A DNA stretch of 64,000 bases, taken from positions 1-64,000 of the forward strand of contig NZ_SMKD01000016.1 of the NCBI RefSeq assembly GCF_004348595.1, in the 5' to 3' direction. The notes beneath the pieces are model-generated. The model saw only the letters and a program-made list of their open reading frames with translations. It did no database searches and was not told the DNA's origin. The translations under genes were made by a program, and so were the position numbers. This DNA comes from Micromonospora sp. KC723 (GTDB lineage Bacteria > Actinomycetota > Actinomycetes > Mycobacteriales > Micromonosporaceae). Positions 26,740 through 35,130 of this stretch are shown in pieces (position 1 is the first letter of the stretch; every line of letters begins with the position of its first letter).

Positions 26740-27414
26740 TCAGCCCCGTCGACGGATGATCAACTCCGGCTTCGCCTCCAGGTGCGACAACCCGTTCCAG
26801 GCCAGGTTGACCAGGTGCGCGGCCACCGTCTCCTTGCGCGGCTTGCGTACCTCCAACCACCAGCGGCCGGTCAACGCCACCATCCCCACCAGCGCCTGCG
26901 AGTACAACTCGGCCAGCTTCGCGTCGTACCCCCGGCTGGAGAACTCGGCGCCCAGGATGTGTTCCACCTGGTGCCCGACGTCGTTCATCACGCTGCTGAA
27001 GTTGCCCGTCGCCGACATCAGCGGCGACTCGCGGACCAGCACCCGGAACCCGCTGGTCTCCTCCTCGATGTAGGTCAGCAGGGCCAGCGCCGCCTGCTCC
27101 AGCAGCTCATGCGGGTGCCCGGCGGTCAGCGCGGTGGTGATCCGGTCCAGCAGGGCCCGCACCTCGCGGTCGACCACCACCGCGTACAGCCCCTCCTTGC
27201 CGCCGAAGTGCTCGTAGACCACCGGCTTGGAGACCTTGGCGCGGGACGCCACCTCCTCGATCGAGGTGGCGTCGAAGCCCTTCTCGGCGAAGATCTGCCG
27301 GCCGATCAGGATCAGCTGCTCGCGGCGCTGGGCCGCCGACATCCGCACCCGCGACGCCGGTTTCGTGGCCGCCGTCGCCGCCCGGCGCCGCCCGGCGGTG
27401 CTTCCGTCCGTCAT
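26740..27414 (-). CDS. TetR-family regulator linked to the desaturase gene
   Basis: A 224-aa regulator. A basic N-terminal extension (about 1-25, many Arg/Ala) precedes the TetR helix-turn-helix (IEEVASRAKVSKPVVYEHFGGKEGLY, about residues 50-75). The C-terminal ligand domain contains RWWLEVRKPRKETVAAHL, seen in actinobacterial fatty-acid-responsive TetR proteins. It lies 116 bp downstream of, and on the same strand as, an acyl-CoA desaturase gene; a palindrome upstream of that gene (28511-28530) is its likely operator. It would sense acyl-CoA or fatty acid state; this is inferred from context. Confidence 0.88.
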   Translation of the reverse strand: MTDGSTAGRRRAATAATKPASRVRMSAAQRREQLILIGRQIFAEKGFDATSIEEVASRAKVSKPVVYEHFGGKEGLYAVVVDREVRALLDRITTALTAGHPHELLEQAALALLTYIEEETSGFRVLVRESPLMSATGNFSSVMNDVGHQVEHILGAEFSSRGYDAKLAELYSQALVGMVALTGRWWLEVRKPRKETVAAHLVNLAWNGLSHLEAKPELIIRRRG

Positions 27415-27530
27415 GCCGTCACCTCGCCGGCGCTCGGTGACGCCCTGTCGTGGGATGTTCGTTCGGGGTGTCCGTCCTCGTCGGCCACTCCGGACATCCT
27501 GCCAGGCGACCCCGACAGGCGCCGTCCGTG

Positions 27531-28490
27531 CTACCGCGGCTCGGCCGGCCGCGCCAGTTTCGCCGCGATCCGCTCCGGCTTCGGCCAGCGCACGTCCCGT
27601 GCCGCGCCGACCCGCTCCAGCAGCCAGATGACCCGGGCCGAGACGTCCACCTGGCCGCGCAACACCCCGTGCCGGGCGCTGGTGGGATCGGCGTGGTGCA
27701 GGTTGTGCCAGCTCTCGCCGAAGGACAGCAGCGCCAGCGGCCAGAAGTTCGACGCGCGGTCGCCCGGTCGCATCGCGAAGGGCCGCTCACCGTACACGTG
27801 GCAGATGGAGTTGATCGACCAGGTGACGTGGTGCAGCAGCGAGATCCGGACCAGACCGCCCCAGAACAGCGCGCTCAGCGCCCCCGACCAGGACCACGTC
27901 AGCAGCCCGCCCATCGCCGCCGGCCCGAGCAGCGAGACGACGACCAGCAGCGGGAAGAGCCGGTCCACCCGTCGGGTGTCGCGGTCGGCGAGCAGGTCCG
28001 GGGCGAACCGCGCCCGGTTGGACAACTCCCGGCCGAAGAGCCAGCCGACGTGGGCGTGGAAGAGACCCTTCACCAACCCCCGGACGGTCTCCCCGTAACG
28101 CCACGGCGAGTGCGGGTCGCCGTCGAGGTCGGCGAAGGCGTGGTGGCGTCGGTGGTCGGCCACCCACTGGATGATCTCGCCCTGGACCGCGAACGAACCC
28201 GCCACCGCCAGCGCGATCCGCAGCGGGCGCGACGCCTTGAACGAGCCGTGGGTGAAGTAACGGTGGTAGCCGACGGTGATGCCCAGGCCGGAGACCAGAT
28301 ACCAGCAGCCGGCGACGGCGACGTCGGTGGCGCTCAACCAACCGCCCCAGGCGACCGGCGCCGCGGCGACCAGGGCCAGGAAGGGTACGACCACGAACGC
28401 CCAGAGCGCCACCAGGATGCCCCTGGACTGCGGGCCCTGGGTGAGCGGCTTCGGCCCGGTGCCGGCGGGTTGCGTCAGAGAGGTCGACAT
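27531..28490 (-). CDS. acyl-CoA delta-9 desaturase
   Basis: A 319-aa integral membrane diiron desaturase introducing a double bond into fatty acyl-CoA. All three histidine boxes are present: HRYFTH at 76-81, HRRHH at 113-117 and HNLHH at 262-266, plus NxxxH-type residues between them. Hydrophobic spans at about 25-70 and 180-215 place the active site on the cytoplasmic side. ATG 28490 follows GCGAGGTG. It is probably repressed by the TetR protein encoded downstream and helps tune membrane fluidity, for example in the cold. Confidence 0.94.
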   Translation of the reverse strand: MSTSLTQPAGTGPKPLTQGPQSRGILVALWAFVVVPFLALVAAAPVAWGGWLSATDVAVAGCWYLVSGLGITVGYHRYFTHGSFKASRPLRIALAVAGSFAVQGEIIQWVADHRRHHAFADLDGDPHSPWRYGETVRGLVKGLFHAHVGWLFGRELSNRARFAPDLLADRDTRRVDRLFPLLVVVSLLGPAAMGGLLTWSWSGALSALFWGGLVRISLLHHVTWSINSICHVYGERPFAMRPGDRASNFWPLALLSFGESWHNLHHADPTSARHGVLRGQVDVSARVIWLLERVGAARDVRWPKPERIAAKLARPAEPR

Positions 28491-28510
28491 GGCACCTCGC
28501 AGCAGGAAGA

Positions 28511-28530
28511 TTACGCCTACGTCACCGTAA
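28511..28530. promoter_or_regulatory. candidate operator upstream of the desaturase gene
   Basis: TTACG (28511-28515) and CGTAA (28526-28530) form an inverted repeat with inner TACG/CGTA symmetry, 20 bp upstream of the desaturase start. The TetR gene of the same transcription unit is the natural candidate to bind it. Confidence 0.45.
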
Positions 28531-28781
28531 CTTAGGCCGCCGCCCCGGCGCGGTGAACAGTTGCCCAGATGAATGAATGCGCTGTCGTGCGGGCGTCGTG
28601 ACGTGCCGGTGGCGACCGGGTGGTGGGTGAGGCGCCGGTCGCTCGGCGTCGAGGTGCCGAGGTCGAGTCGGAGGCACGGGAGGATCGAACGGATCATGAC
28701 GGCGATGAGCGATGGCGTCCAGGCCGGGGGACGCTAAGGTGTAGGGGGCAGCCAACCACTTGGTTTGTCCGGTTTAGACCG

Positions 28782-28852
28782 TCCCGGGTCGTCTAATGGC
28801 AGGACGTCAGGTTTTGGTCCTGATTGTAGGGGTTCGAGTCCTCTCCCGGGAG
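28782..28852 (+). tRNA. tRNA-Gln (UUG)
   Basis: A 71-nt cloverleaf. Acceptor TCCCGGG (28782-28788) pairs with CCCGGGA (28845-28851); discriminator G follows and CCA is not encoded. The anticodon arm CAGG-TTTTGGT-CCTG gives anticodon TTG, reading CAA. The T-arm has GGTTCGAGTC. It lies 73 bp before glmU, as in many actinobacteria. Confidence 0.93.
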
Positions 28853-28925
28853 CTTCCGCCCATCGGCCGTCGGTGTCTGGTTAGCATGGCCGCGAGACTG
28901 TCGCCTTCCCGACGGGAGCCACGTC

Positions 28926-30455
28926 GTGCCCCAGCCCCACCTCCGCACCACCGTCGTGCTCGCCGCCGGTGAGGGTAAGCGGATGAAGTCGGCGCTGCCC
29001 AAGGTGCTGCAGCCGCTGCTCGGCCGTACCCTGCTCGGCCACGTGCTGACAGCCGCCGGGCCGCTGGGCGCCGACCGCACGGTGGTCGTGGTCGGCCACG
29101 GCGCCGAGCAGGTGCGGGCGCACCTTGCCGAGATCGCCCCGGCCGCCACCCCGGTCCTGCAGTCCGAGCAGCTCGGCACCGGCCACGCGGTCCGGATCGC
29201 GCTGGACGCGGTGCCGGAGGCGTCCGGAACCGTCGTGGTGATCAACGGGGACGTGCCGCTGCTGCGCGCCGAGACCGTCGTCGCGTTGGTCGCGGCGCAC
29301 GAGAGGGAGGGCGCGGCGGCCACCGTGCTCGCCGCCGAGGTGCCCGACCCGACCGGCTTGGGCCGGATCGTGCGGGACGCCGACGGCCGGCTGGAGCAGA
29401 TCGTCGAGGAGCGCGACGCGAGCCCGGCGCAGCGAGCGCTGCGGGAGATCAACGCGGGCATCTACGCGTTCGACGTGGCCCGGCTGCGGGACGCGCTGGG
29501 CAAGCTCTCCACCGACAACGACCAGGGTGAGGAGTACCTCACCGACGTCTTCGGGCTACTGGTCTCCGCCGGCGAGCCGGTGGGCGTGCACGTCGCGGCG
29601 GACCACGTGGAGACGCTGGGCTGCAACGACCGGGTGGAGCTGGCCGGCCTGCGTCGGCTGCTGCGCGACCGGGTGAACGAGGCCTGGATGCGCAGCGGGG
29701 TGAGCATCCTCGACCCGGAGACCACCTGGATCGACGTCACCGCCACGGTGGCCCGGGACGCGGTGATCGACCAGAACACGCAGCTACGGGGCGCGACGGT
29801 GGTCGGCGCGGAGGCGGTGGTCGGGCCGGACGTCACGCTGGTCGACACGGTGGTGGGGCCGGCGGCGACGGTGCTGCGCAGCCACGCGGTGGGCGCCGAC
29901 GTGGGGCCGGGCGCGAGCGTCGGACCGTACGCGTACCTGCGGCCGGCGGCGAGGCTGGCCGAGGGGTCGAAGGTCGGCACGTTCGTCGAGGTGAAGAACT
30001 CCGAGGTGGGTGCGGGCGCGAAGGTGCCGCACCTGTCGTACGTGGGGGACGCGACGATCGGCGCGAAGGCGAACATCGGCGCGGCGACGATCTTCGTCAA
30101 CTACGACGGGGTGAACAAGCACCGCACCACCGTCGGCGAAGCGGCCTTCATCGGCTGCGACACCAGCCTGATCGCCCCGGTCGAGGTGGGCCCGGGGGCG
30201 TACGTCGCGGCGGGCAGCGCGATCAGTCAGGACGTACCGGCCGGTGCGCTCGGGGTGACCCGGGCACCGCAGCGTGCCATCGAGGGGTGGGTGGCGCGTA
30301 AACGTCCGGGTACGGCGTCGGCCGCGGCAGCGGAGCGGGCGCAGGCGGCAGGGGGGCCGGTGGAGGCCGTTTCCGCAAGCGAAGGTGAGGCAATCCACGG
30401 GGGCGCGGAGACGGTGGGTGGAGGGTTGACGGCGGGGGATACTGCAACCGAATAG
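28926..30455 (+). CDS. glmU: bifunctional UDP-N-acetylglucosamine pyrophosphorylase
   Basis: A 509-aa cytoplasmic enzyme making UDP-GlcNAc for peptidoglycan. The N-terminal uridyltransferase domain (about 1-235) has AAGEGKRMKSALPKVLQPLLG and EQLGTGHAV. The C-terminal left-handed beta-helix acetyltransferase (about 255-460) shows hexapeptide repeats, GTFVEVKNSEVG and NYDGVNKHRTTVG with the catalytic His. The last 45 residues are a variable Ala/Glu-rich tail, as in mycobacterial GlmU. GTG 28926. prs follows 50 bp later. Confidence 0.97.
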   Translation: MPQPHLRTTVVLAAGEGKRMKSALPKVLQPLLGRTLLGHVLTAAGPLGADRTVVVVGHGAEQVRAHLAEIAPAATPVLQSEQLGTGHAVRIALDAVPEASGTVVVINGDVPLLRAETVVALVAAHEREGAAATVLAAEVPDPTGLGRIVRDADGRLEQIVEERDASPAQRALREINAGIYAFDVARLRDALGKLSTDNDQGEEYLTDVFGLLVSAGEPVGVHVAADHVETLGCNDRVELAGLRRLLRDRVNEAWMRSGVSILDPETTWIDVTATVARDAVIDQNTQLRGATVVGAEAVVGPDVTLVDTVVGPAATVLRSHAVGADVGPGASVGPYAYLRPAARLAEGSKVGTFVEVKNSEVGAGAKVPHLSYVGDATIGAKANIGAATIFVNYDGVNKHRTTVGEAAFIGCDTSLIAPVEVGPGAYVAAGSAISQDVPAGALGVTRAPQRAIEGWVARKRPGTASAAAAERAQAAGGPVEAVSASEGEAIHGGAETVGGGLTAGDTATE

Positions 30456-30505
30456 TCCCCCCACACCGCCGCCGGTACCACCGACCAACGGGAGCAGACG
30501 GGCCC

Positions 30506-31486
30506 ATGGGCAGCATCGTCGCCGAAAACCGCAAGAGCCTGATGCTCTTCTCCGGACGTGGCTTTCCGGAGCTGGCGAAGGAGATCGGTGAGGTGCTCGG
30601 CGTCGCGCCGACTCCGGCCGACGCGTACGACTTCGCCAACGGCGAGATCTTCGTACGGTTCAAGGACTCGGTGCGTGGTTCGGACGCCTTCGTGGTGCAG
30701 TCCGTCACGCACGGCGTCAACACCTGGGTCATGGAAACCCTGATCATGGTGGACGCCCTGAAGCGGGGTTCGGCCAAGCGGATCACGGTGGTCCTGCCGT
30801 TCTACCCGTACTCGCGACAGGACAAGAAGCACCGGGGTCGGGAGCCGATCTCGGCCCGGCTGGTGGCCGACCTGTTGAAGACGGCGGGCGCGAACCGGAT
30901 CCTCACGGTCGACCTGCACACGGCGCAGATCCAGGGCTTCTTCGACGGCCCGGTGGATCACCTCTTCGCGATGGACGTGCTGGCCGAGTACGTGGAGCGC
31001 AAGTTCGCGGGTCGGCCGATGACGGTGGTGGCGCCGGATTCGGGCCGGGTGCGGGTGGCGGAGCGTTGGACGGACCGGCTGGGTGGCTGCCCGCTGGCGT
31101 TCATCCACAAGACCCGGGATCCGCTGAAGCCGAACCAGGTGGTGGCGAACCGGGTGGTCGGTGAGGTCGAGGGCCGAATCTGCCTGATCGTCGACGACAT
31201 GATCGACACCGGTGGCACGATCACCAAGGCCGCCGAGATCCTGAAGGAGTCGGGGGCGGCGGAGATCGTGGTCGCCTCGACCCACGCCCTGCTCTCCGAC
31301 CCGGCGACCGAGCGGTTGAAGAACAGCCCGATCAGCGAGGTCGTGGTGACGAACACGTTGCCGCTGCCGCCGGAGAAGCAGCTCGACAAGATCACCGTGC
31401 TGTCCATCGCGCCGCTGCTGGCCCGGGCGATCCGGGAGGTCTTCGACGACGGGTCGGTGACCACCCTCTTCGGTGGCCTGAGCTGA
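30506..31486 (+). CDS. prs: ribose-phosphate pyrophosphokinase
   Basis: A 326-aa class I PRPP synthase converting ribose 5-phosphate and ATP to PRPP for nucleotides, His and Trp. Visible: FANGEIFVRF, PFYPYSRQDKKHRGREPISA (flexible loop with the catalytic Lys/Arg), VDLHTAQIQGFF and the PRPP-binding VDDMIDTGGTI. ATG 30506 follows GGGAGCAG. Immediate neighbours glmU upstream and rplY-pth downstream match the usual actinobacterial order. Confidence 0.97.
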   Translation: MGSIVAENRKSLMLFSGRGFPELAKEIGEVLGVAPTPADAYDFANGEIFVRFKDSVRGSDAFVVQSVTHGVNTWVMETLIMVDALKRGSAKRITVVLPFYPYSRQDKKHRGREPISARLVADLLKTAGANRILTVDLHTAQIQGFFDGPVDHLFAMDVLAEYVERKFAGRPMTVVAPDSGRVRVAERWTDRLGGCPLAFIHKTRDPLKPNQVVANRVVGEVEGRICLIVDDMIDTGGTITKAAEILKESGAAEIVVASTHALLSDPATERLKNSPISEVVVTNTLPLPPEKQLDKITVLSIAPLLARAIREVFDDGSVTTLFGGLS

Positions 31487-31638
31487 CGGGGTGAGCGTGG
31501 CGGGCCGGCGCGGCGTCGTGGCTGGTCACGCCGTCGCCCGGTGAGGATGGCGGGGCGGCCGGGCGGCCGTCCGCCGTCCCGCGGAGGAGTGTGGGCGTGA
31601 CCGAGGGGGACTGCCGGCAACCCCGGAAGCGGCTCGGG

Positions 31639-31728
31639 TAGACTGGCACGGTTGCCACGGCGAGGGTGCCCGGCGGGCCGCTGAAAAGCGCCGCACGGAG
31701 GCACCGTCATCGACGCGGTGCTCCGGGC
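31639..31728 (+). promoter_or_regulatory. structured leader upstream of rplY
   Basis: Behind a TAGACT -10 element (31639-31644) the 170-nt region before rplY can fold strongly. GCCCGG (31668-31673) closes with CCGGGC (31723-31728) around two hairpins: GCGG..GCT-GAAA-AGC.CCGC and GCACCG (31701-31706) with CGGTGC (31716-31721). A multi-branched leader in front of a ribosomal protein gene suggests autoregulation by L25; this is inference and no known leader class is claimed. Confidence 0.35.
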
Positions 31729-31819
31729 AGTCGTTCATGACGCATGAGCCCCTGCGAGCCCCTCGCCCCAGCACCGCCAGACGACAAGCCGCCGCAGCGA
31801 AAGCATCAGGAGTTTCCCC

Positions 31820-32524
31820 GTGTCCGAGGTAAAGATCAGCGCAGAGCCCCGTACCGAGTTCGGCAAGGGTGGTGCCCGCCGTACCCGCCGGGCCGGCAAG
31901 GTGCCCGCCGTGCTGTACGGCCACGGCGAGAAGCCGAAGCACATCGCGCTTCCCGCGCTGGAGTTCGCCGCCGCGATCCGCAAGGGTGGCGCCAACCAGC
32001 TCTTCGCGATCGAGGTCAGTGACGGCACCCAGGTGCTGGCGCTGCCGAAGGCGATCCAGCGTGACCCGATCAAGGACACCTTCGAGCACGTCGACCTGCT
32101 GCTGGTCCGCCGGGGCGAGAAGGTCACCGTGGAGGTTCCGGTCCAGCTGACCGGTGAGGCCGCCAAGGACACCCTGATCGTGCACGACCACGACACCCTG
32201 TCGGTGACCGCCGACGCGACCAAGGTGCCGGACCACCTGGAGGCCTCGATCGAGGGCTTGGAGGCCGGCAACCAGGTCACCGCCGCCGACGTGGAGCTGC
32301 CCGCCGGTGTCGAGCTGGCCGCCGACCCGGAGACCCAGGTCGCCGCGGTGACCGCCGCCCCGACCGCCGAGCAGCTCGAGGCGAGCCTGCCCGAGGTCGA
32401 GGCCGCCGAGGAGGAGGCCGAGGCCGGTGTCGGCGAGGTGACCGCCGAGTCGTCCGAGGGCGCCGAGGCCGGCGAGCCGGCCGCCGGTGGCGAGGAGACC
32501 GCCGAGGCCAAGACCGAGGCCTGA
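31820..32524 (+). CDS. rplY: 50S ribosomal protein L25, long CTC form
   Basis: A 234-aa protein. The N-terminal L25 domain (about 1-95, starting SEVKISAEPRTEFGKGGARR) binds 5S rRNA. The following TL5/CTC beta-domain (about 100-185) includes EVPVQLTGEAAKDTLIV, and the last 45 residues are a very acidic Glu/Ala tail. Length fits the two-domain actinobacterial form, also called general stress protein Ctc. GTG 31820. The long upstream leader (see 31639-31728) may control it; a strong terminator follows. Confidence 0.95.
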   Translation: MSEVKISAEPRTEFGKGGARRTRRAGKVPAVLYGHGEKPKHIALPALEFAAAIRKGGANQLFAIEVSDGTQVLALPKAIQRDPIKDTFEHVDLLLVRRGEKVTVEVPVQLTGEAAKDTLIVHDHDTLSVTADATKVPDHLEASIEGLEAGNQVTAADVELPAGVELAADPETQVAAVTAAPTAEQLEASLPEVEAAEEEAEAGVGEVTAESSEGAEAGEPAAGGEETAEAKTEA

Positions 32525-32539
32525 TCGGTCCGCAGCGTT

Positions 32540-32580
32540 GCCGGCAGGCGTCCCCGTATCTTCCGGGGGCGCCTGCCGGC
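32540..32580 (+). terminator. terminator behind rplY
   Basis: GCCGGCAGGCG (32540-32550) pairs with CGCCTGCCGGC (32570-32580), extended by CCCC/GGGG inside. It separates rplY from pth. Confidence 0.75.
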
Positions 32581-32615
32581 GTATCGGGCAGGCGTGACAC
32601 CGGAAGGGACGGGAC

Positions 32616-33206
32616 GTGACGGACGAGGCGGGACCGTGGCTGGTGGTCGGCCTGGGCAATCCCGGCCGGGAGTACGCCGGTAACCGGCACAACGTCGGTT
32701 TCATGGTGGCCGACCTGCTGTCGGGGCGGTTGGGCGCGAAGTTCGGCCGGCACAAGCAGGCGGTGGCCGAGGTCGCCGAGGGGCGGCTCGGGTTCGGCGG
32801 CCCGAAGCTGGTGCTGGCGAAGCCGCTGACGTACATGAACCTCTCGGGCGGGCCGGTGGCGGCGCTGGCCCAGTTCCACAAGATCCCCGCCGATCGGGTG
32901 ATCGCGGTGCACGACGAGTTGGACATCCCGTACGGGCAGCTGCGGATCAAGCTGGGCGGTGGCGAGGGCGGGCACAACGGGCTGCGCTCGATGTCGAAGT
33001 CGCTGGGGACGAAGGAGTACGTCCGGGTGCGGTTCGGCATCGGCCGCCCGCCGGGGCGGCAGGATCCGGCGGACTACGTGTTGTCGGATTTCGGTGCCGT
33101 CGAGCGCAAGGAGTTGGAGTTCCTGGTGGACCGGGCGGCGGACGTGGTGGAGTCGGTGGTCACCAAGGGTGTCGAGCCGACCCAGAACATGTATCACGCT
33201 GGGTGA
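32616..33206 (+). CDS. pth: peptidyl-tRNA hydrolase
   Basis: A 196-aa bacterial Pth that releases peptides from prematurely dissociated peptidyl-tRNA. Family motifs: [20 protein letters not shown] (catalytic His), [21 protein letters not shown] and [16 protein letters not shown] 32616 behind GGGAC. Normally followed by mfd or mazG in actinobacteria, but here by cysQ and sulfate genes, so the block order changes at this point. Confidence 0.96.
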   Translation: MTDEAGPWLVVGLGNPGREYAGNRHNVGFMVADLLSGRLGAKFGRHKQAVAEVAEGRLGFGGPKLVLAKPLTYMNLSGGPVAALAQFHKIPADRVIAVHDELDIPYGQLRIKLGGGEGGHNGLRSMSKSLGTKEYVRVRFGIGRPPGRQDPADYVLSDFGAVERKELEFLVDRAADVVESVVTKGVEPTQNMYHAG

Positions 33207-33317
33207 GGCGCGGGGGGCGTACCCACGGAGGAGCCGGTAGTCTGCGCCTTCGTGACGTGGCGCGACCAGCGACGTGGCCGCGCGAGGCGACGGGAGCGTG
33301 GTGTGGGCAGTCCTCCG

Positions 33318-34136
33318 ATGATCGACGGCGCGTTCGCCCGATGGCTGGCGGCGCGGGCCGGGCAGGCGCTGCTGGCGTTGCGCGCGGAGATGGGGTTCGA
33401 GGACCCGGGCGCGTTGAAGGCGGCGGGGGACAAGGTCTCCCACGAGCTGATCCGCACCGAGCTGGCGCGGTGGCGGCCGGGGGACGCCGTGCTCTCCGAG
33501 GAGGACGAGGGGTCGCGGCTGGCCTGGGCGGCGGAGGTGAGCACCGGGGCGTTGTCCCGGCTGACCGCGGACCGGGTGTGGATCATCGATCCGCTGGACG
33601 GCACCCGTGAGTTTGCCGAGGAGGGGCGCGCGGACTGGGCGGTGCACGTGGCGCTCTGGGCGCGGAACGCGCCGACGCCGCACGGGCTGGTGGCGGGGGC
33701 GGTGGGGTTGCCGGCGCAGCACCGGGTGCTCGGCACGGACTATCCGCCGGCGTACCCGCCGATGACGTTGGAGGCGGCGACCTCGGGCGGCGGTCGGACG
33801 CTGCGGCTGGCGGCGAGCCGGAGCCGGCCGCCGGTGTTCCTGACCGACCTGGCCGAGGAGGTGGGCGCGCAACTGGTGCCGATGGGCTCGGCGGGCGCGA
33901 AGATCGCCGCGGTGGTGACCGGCGAGGTGGACGCCTACATCCACGCGGGCGGCCAGTACGAGTGGGACTCGGCCGCGCCGGTGGCTGTGGCGACGGCCAC
34001 CGGCCTGCACGCTTCCCGGATCGACGGATCTACGCTGGAATACAACGAGGCGGATCCGCGCCTGCCGGACCTGCTGGTCTGCCGCAAGGATCTCGCCACT
34101 CGGTTGCTTGCAGCGCTGCAGAGACATTCCGGGTAG
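33318..34136 (+). CDS. cysQ: 3'(2'),5'-bisphosphate nucleotidase, CysQ type
   Basis: A 272-aa member of the inositol-monophosphatase superfamily, removing the 3'-phosphate of PAP left over from sulfate reduction or sulfation. Motifs: SEEDEGSRL (metal ligands), IIDPLDGTREFAEEGRADWAV and the late GGQYEWDSAAPVAVA. ATG 33318; an upstream GTG adds 22 Arg-rich residues without similarity to the family. It lies 79 bp before the sulfurylase operon, consistent with PAP disposal. Confidence 0.92.
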   Translation: MIDGAFARWLAARAGQALLALRAEMGFEDPGALKAAGDKVSHELIRTELARWRPGDAVLSEEDEGSRLAWAAEVSTGALSRLTADRVWIIDPLDGTREFAEEGRADWAVHVALWARNAPTPHGLVAGAVGLPAQHRVLGTDYPPAYPPMTLEAATSGGGRTLRLAASRSRPPVFLTDLAEEVGAQLVPMGSAGAKIAAVVTGEVDAYIHAGGQYEWDSAAPVAVATATGLHASRIDGSTLEYNEADPRLPDLLVCRKDLATRLLAALQRHSG

Positions 34137-34183
34137 CCTGAGCGCTTGATCTTGAGATACCCGACCGGAAAGGTCTGGAAGCC

Positions 34184-34219
34184 ATGAGCGGATCCACGCC
34201 GAGCGAGGCCGTGTCATGA
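34184..34219 (+). CDS. 11-codon leader ORF coupled to cysD
   Basis: ATG 34184 begins MSGSTPSEAVS and stops at TGA 34217-34219, overlapping the cysD ATG by ATGA. AAGG lies about 12 nt upstream. A short ORF ending in the start of the next gene usually drives translational coupling. Mycobacterial cys operons have Cys-coding attenuating uORFs; this one has no cysteine, so simple coupling is more likely. Confidence 0.4.
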   Translation: MSGSTPSEAVS

Positions 34220-35130
34220 CGGCCCCCGCCCGCTCCTACCAGGTCTCCCACCTCGACGCGCTCGAGGCGGAGAGCATCTTCGTGATGCGCGAGGTGGTCG
34301 CCGAGATGGAGCGCCCGGTGCTGCTCTTCTCCGGTGGCAAGGACTCGATCGTCATGCTCCGGTTGGCCCAGAAGGCGTTCGCCCCGGCCAACATCCCCTT
34401 CCCCGTCATGCACGTGGACACCGGGCACAACTTCCCCGAGGTGCTGGAGTACCGCGACCAGCGGGTCACCGAGCTGGGCCTGCACCTGATCGTGGCGAGC
34501 GTGCCGGAGGCCCTCGCCAACGGCACGGTGCGGGAGTCCGCCGACGGGATGCGCAACCGGATCCAGACGCCGGTGCTGCTGGAGGCCGTCGAGAAGCACC
34601 GCTTCGACGCGCTCTTCGGAGGCGCCCGGCGTGACGAGGAGAAGGCCCGGGCCAAGGAGCGGGTGTTCAGCTTCCGCGACGAGTTCGGCCAGTGGGATCC
34701 GAAGAACCAGCGCCCGGAGCTGTGGTCGCTCTACAACGGCCGGCACCACCCGGGGGAGTCGATCCGGGTCTTCCCGCTGTCCAACTGGACGGAGCTGGAC
34801 GTCTGGCACTACATCGCCCGAGAGCGTATCCCGCTGCCGTCGATCTACTACGCGCACGAGCGCGAGGTGATCGAGCGGGACGGCATGCTCTACGCGGTCA
34901 ACGAGTTCTTCCGCCCCCGGGCGGGGGAGGAACGGTTCAAGGCCCGGGTGCGGTACCGCACCGTGGGTGACGCGTCCTGCACCGCGGCCGTCCGCTCGGA
35001 CGCCGACACGGTGGAGAAGGTGATCGAGGAGGTGGCCGCCACCCGGATCACCGAGCGCGGCGCGACCCGCGGCGACGACCGGGTCAGCGAGGCCGCCATG
35101 GAGGACCGCAAGCGGGAGGGCTACTTCTGA
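34216..35130 (+). CDS. cysD: sulfate adenylyltransferase subunit 2
   Basis: A 304-aa ATP-pyrophosphatase-fold subunit that, with CysN, makes adenosine 5'-phosphosulfate from ATP and sulfate. The PP-loop is LLFSGGKDSIVMLRLA at about 35-50; further family motifs are HVDTGHNFPE, FGGARRDEEKARAKER and FPLSNWTELDVWHYI. The last codon overlaps the cysN start by one base (TGATG), so subunits are made in equal amounts. Likely induced by sulfur limitation, though no operator is recognised. Confidence 0.97.
   Translation: MTAPARSYQVSHLDALEAESIFVMREVVAEMERPVLLFSGGKDSIVMLRLAQKAFAPANIPFPVMHVDTGHNFPEVLEYRDQRVTELGLHLIVASVPEALANGTVRESADGMRNRIQTPVLLEAVEKHRFDALFGGARRDEEKARAKERVFSFRDEFGQWDPKNQRPELWSLYNGRHHPGESIRVFPLSNWTELDVWHYIARERIPLPSIYYAHEREVIERDGMLYAVNEFFRPRAGEERFKARVRYRTVGDASCTAAVRSDADTVEKVIEEVAATRITERGATRGDDRVSEAAMEDRKREGYF

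Noticed and set aside
34137-34215. SAM-type riboswitch before cysD
   Set aside because: The gap is only about 80 nt and no conserved riboswitch core can be seen.
32277-34217. 646-codon minus-strand open frame over pth and cysQ
   Set aside because: Shadow frame with Arg/Pro/His-rich composition and no recognisable domain.
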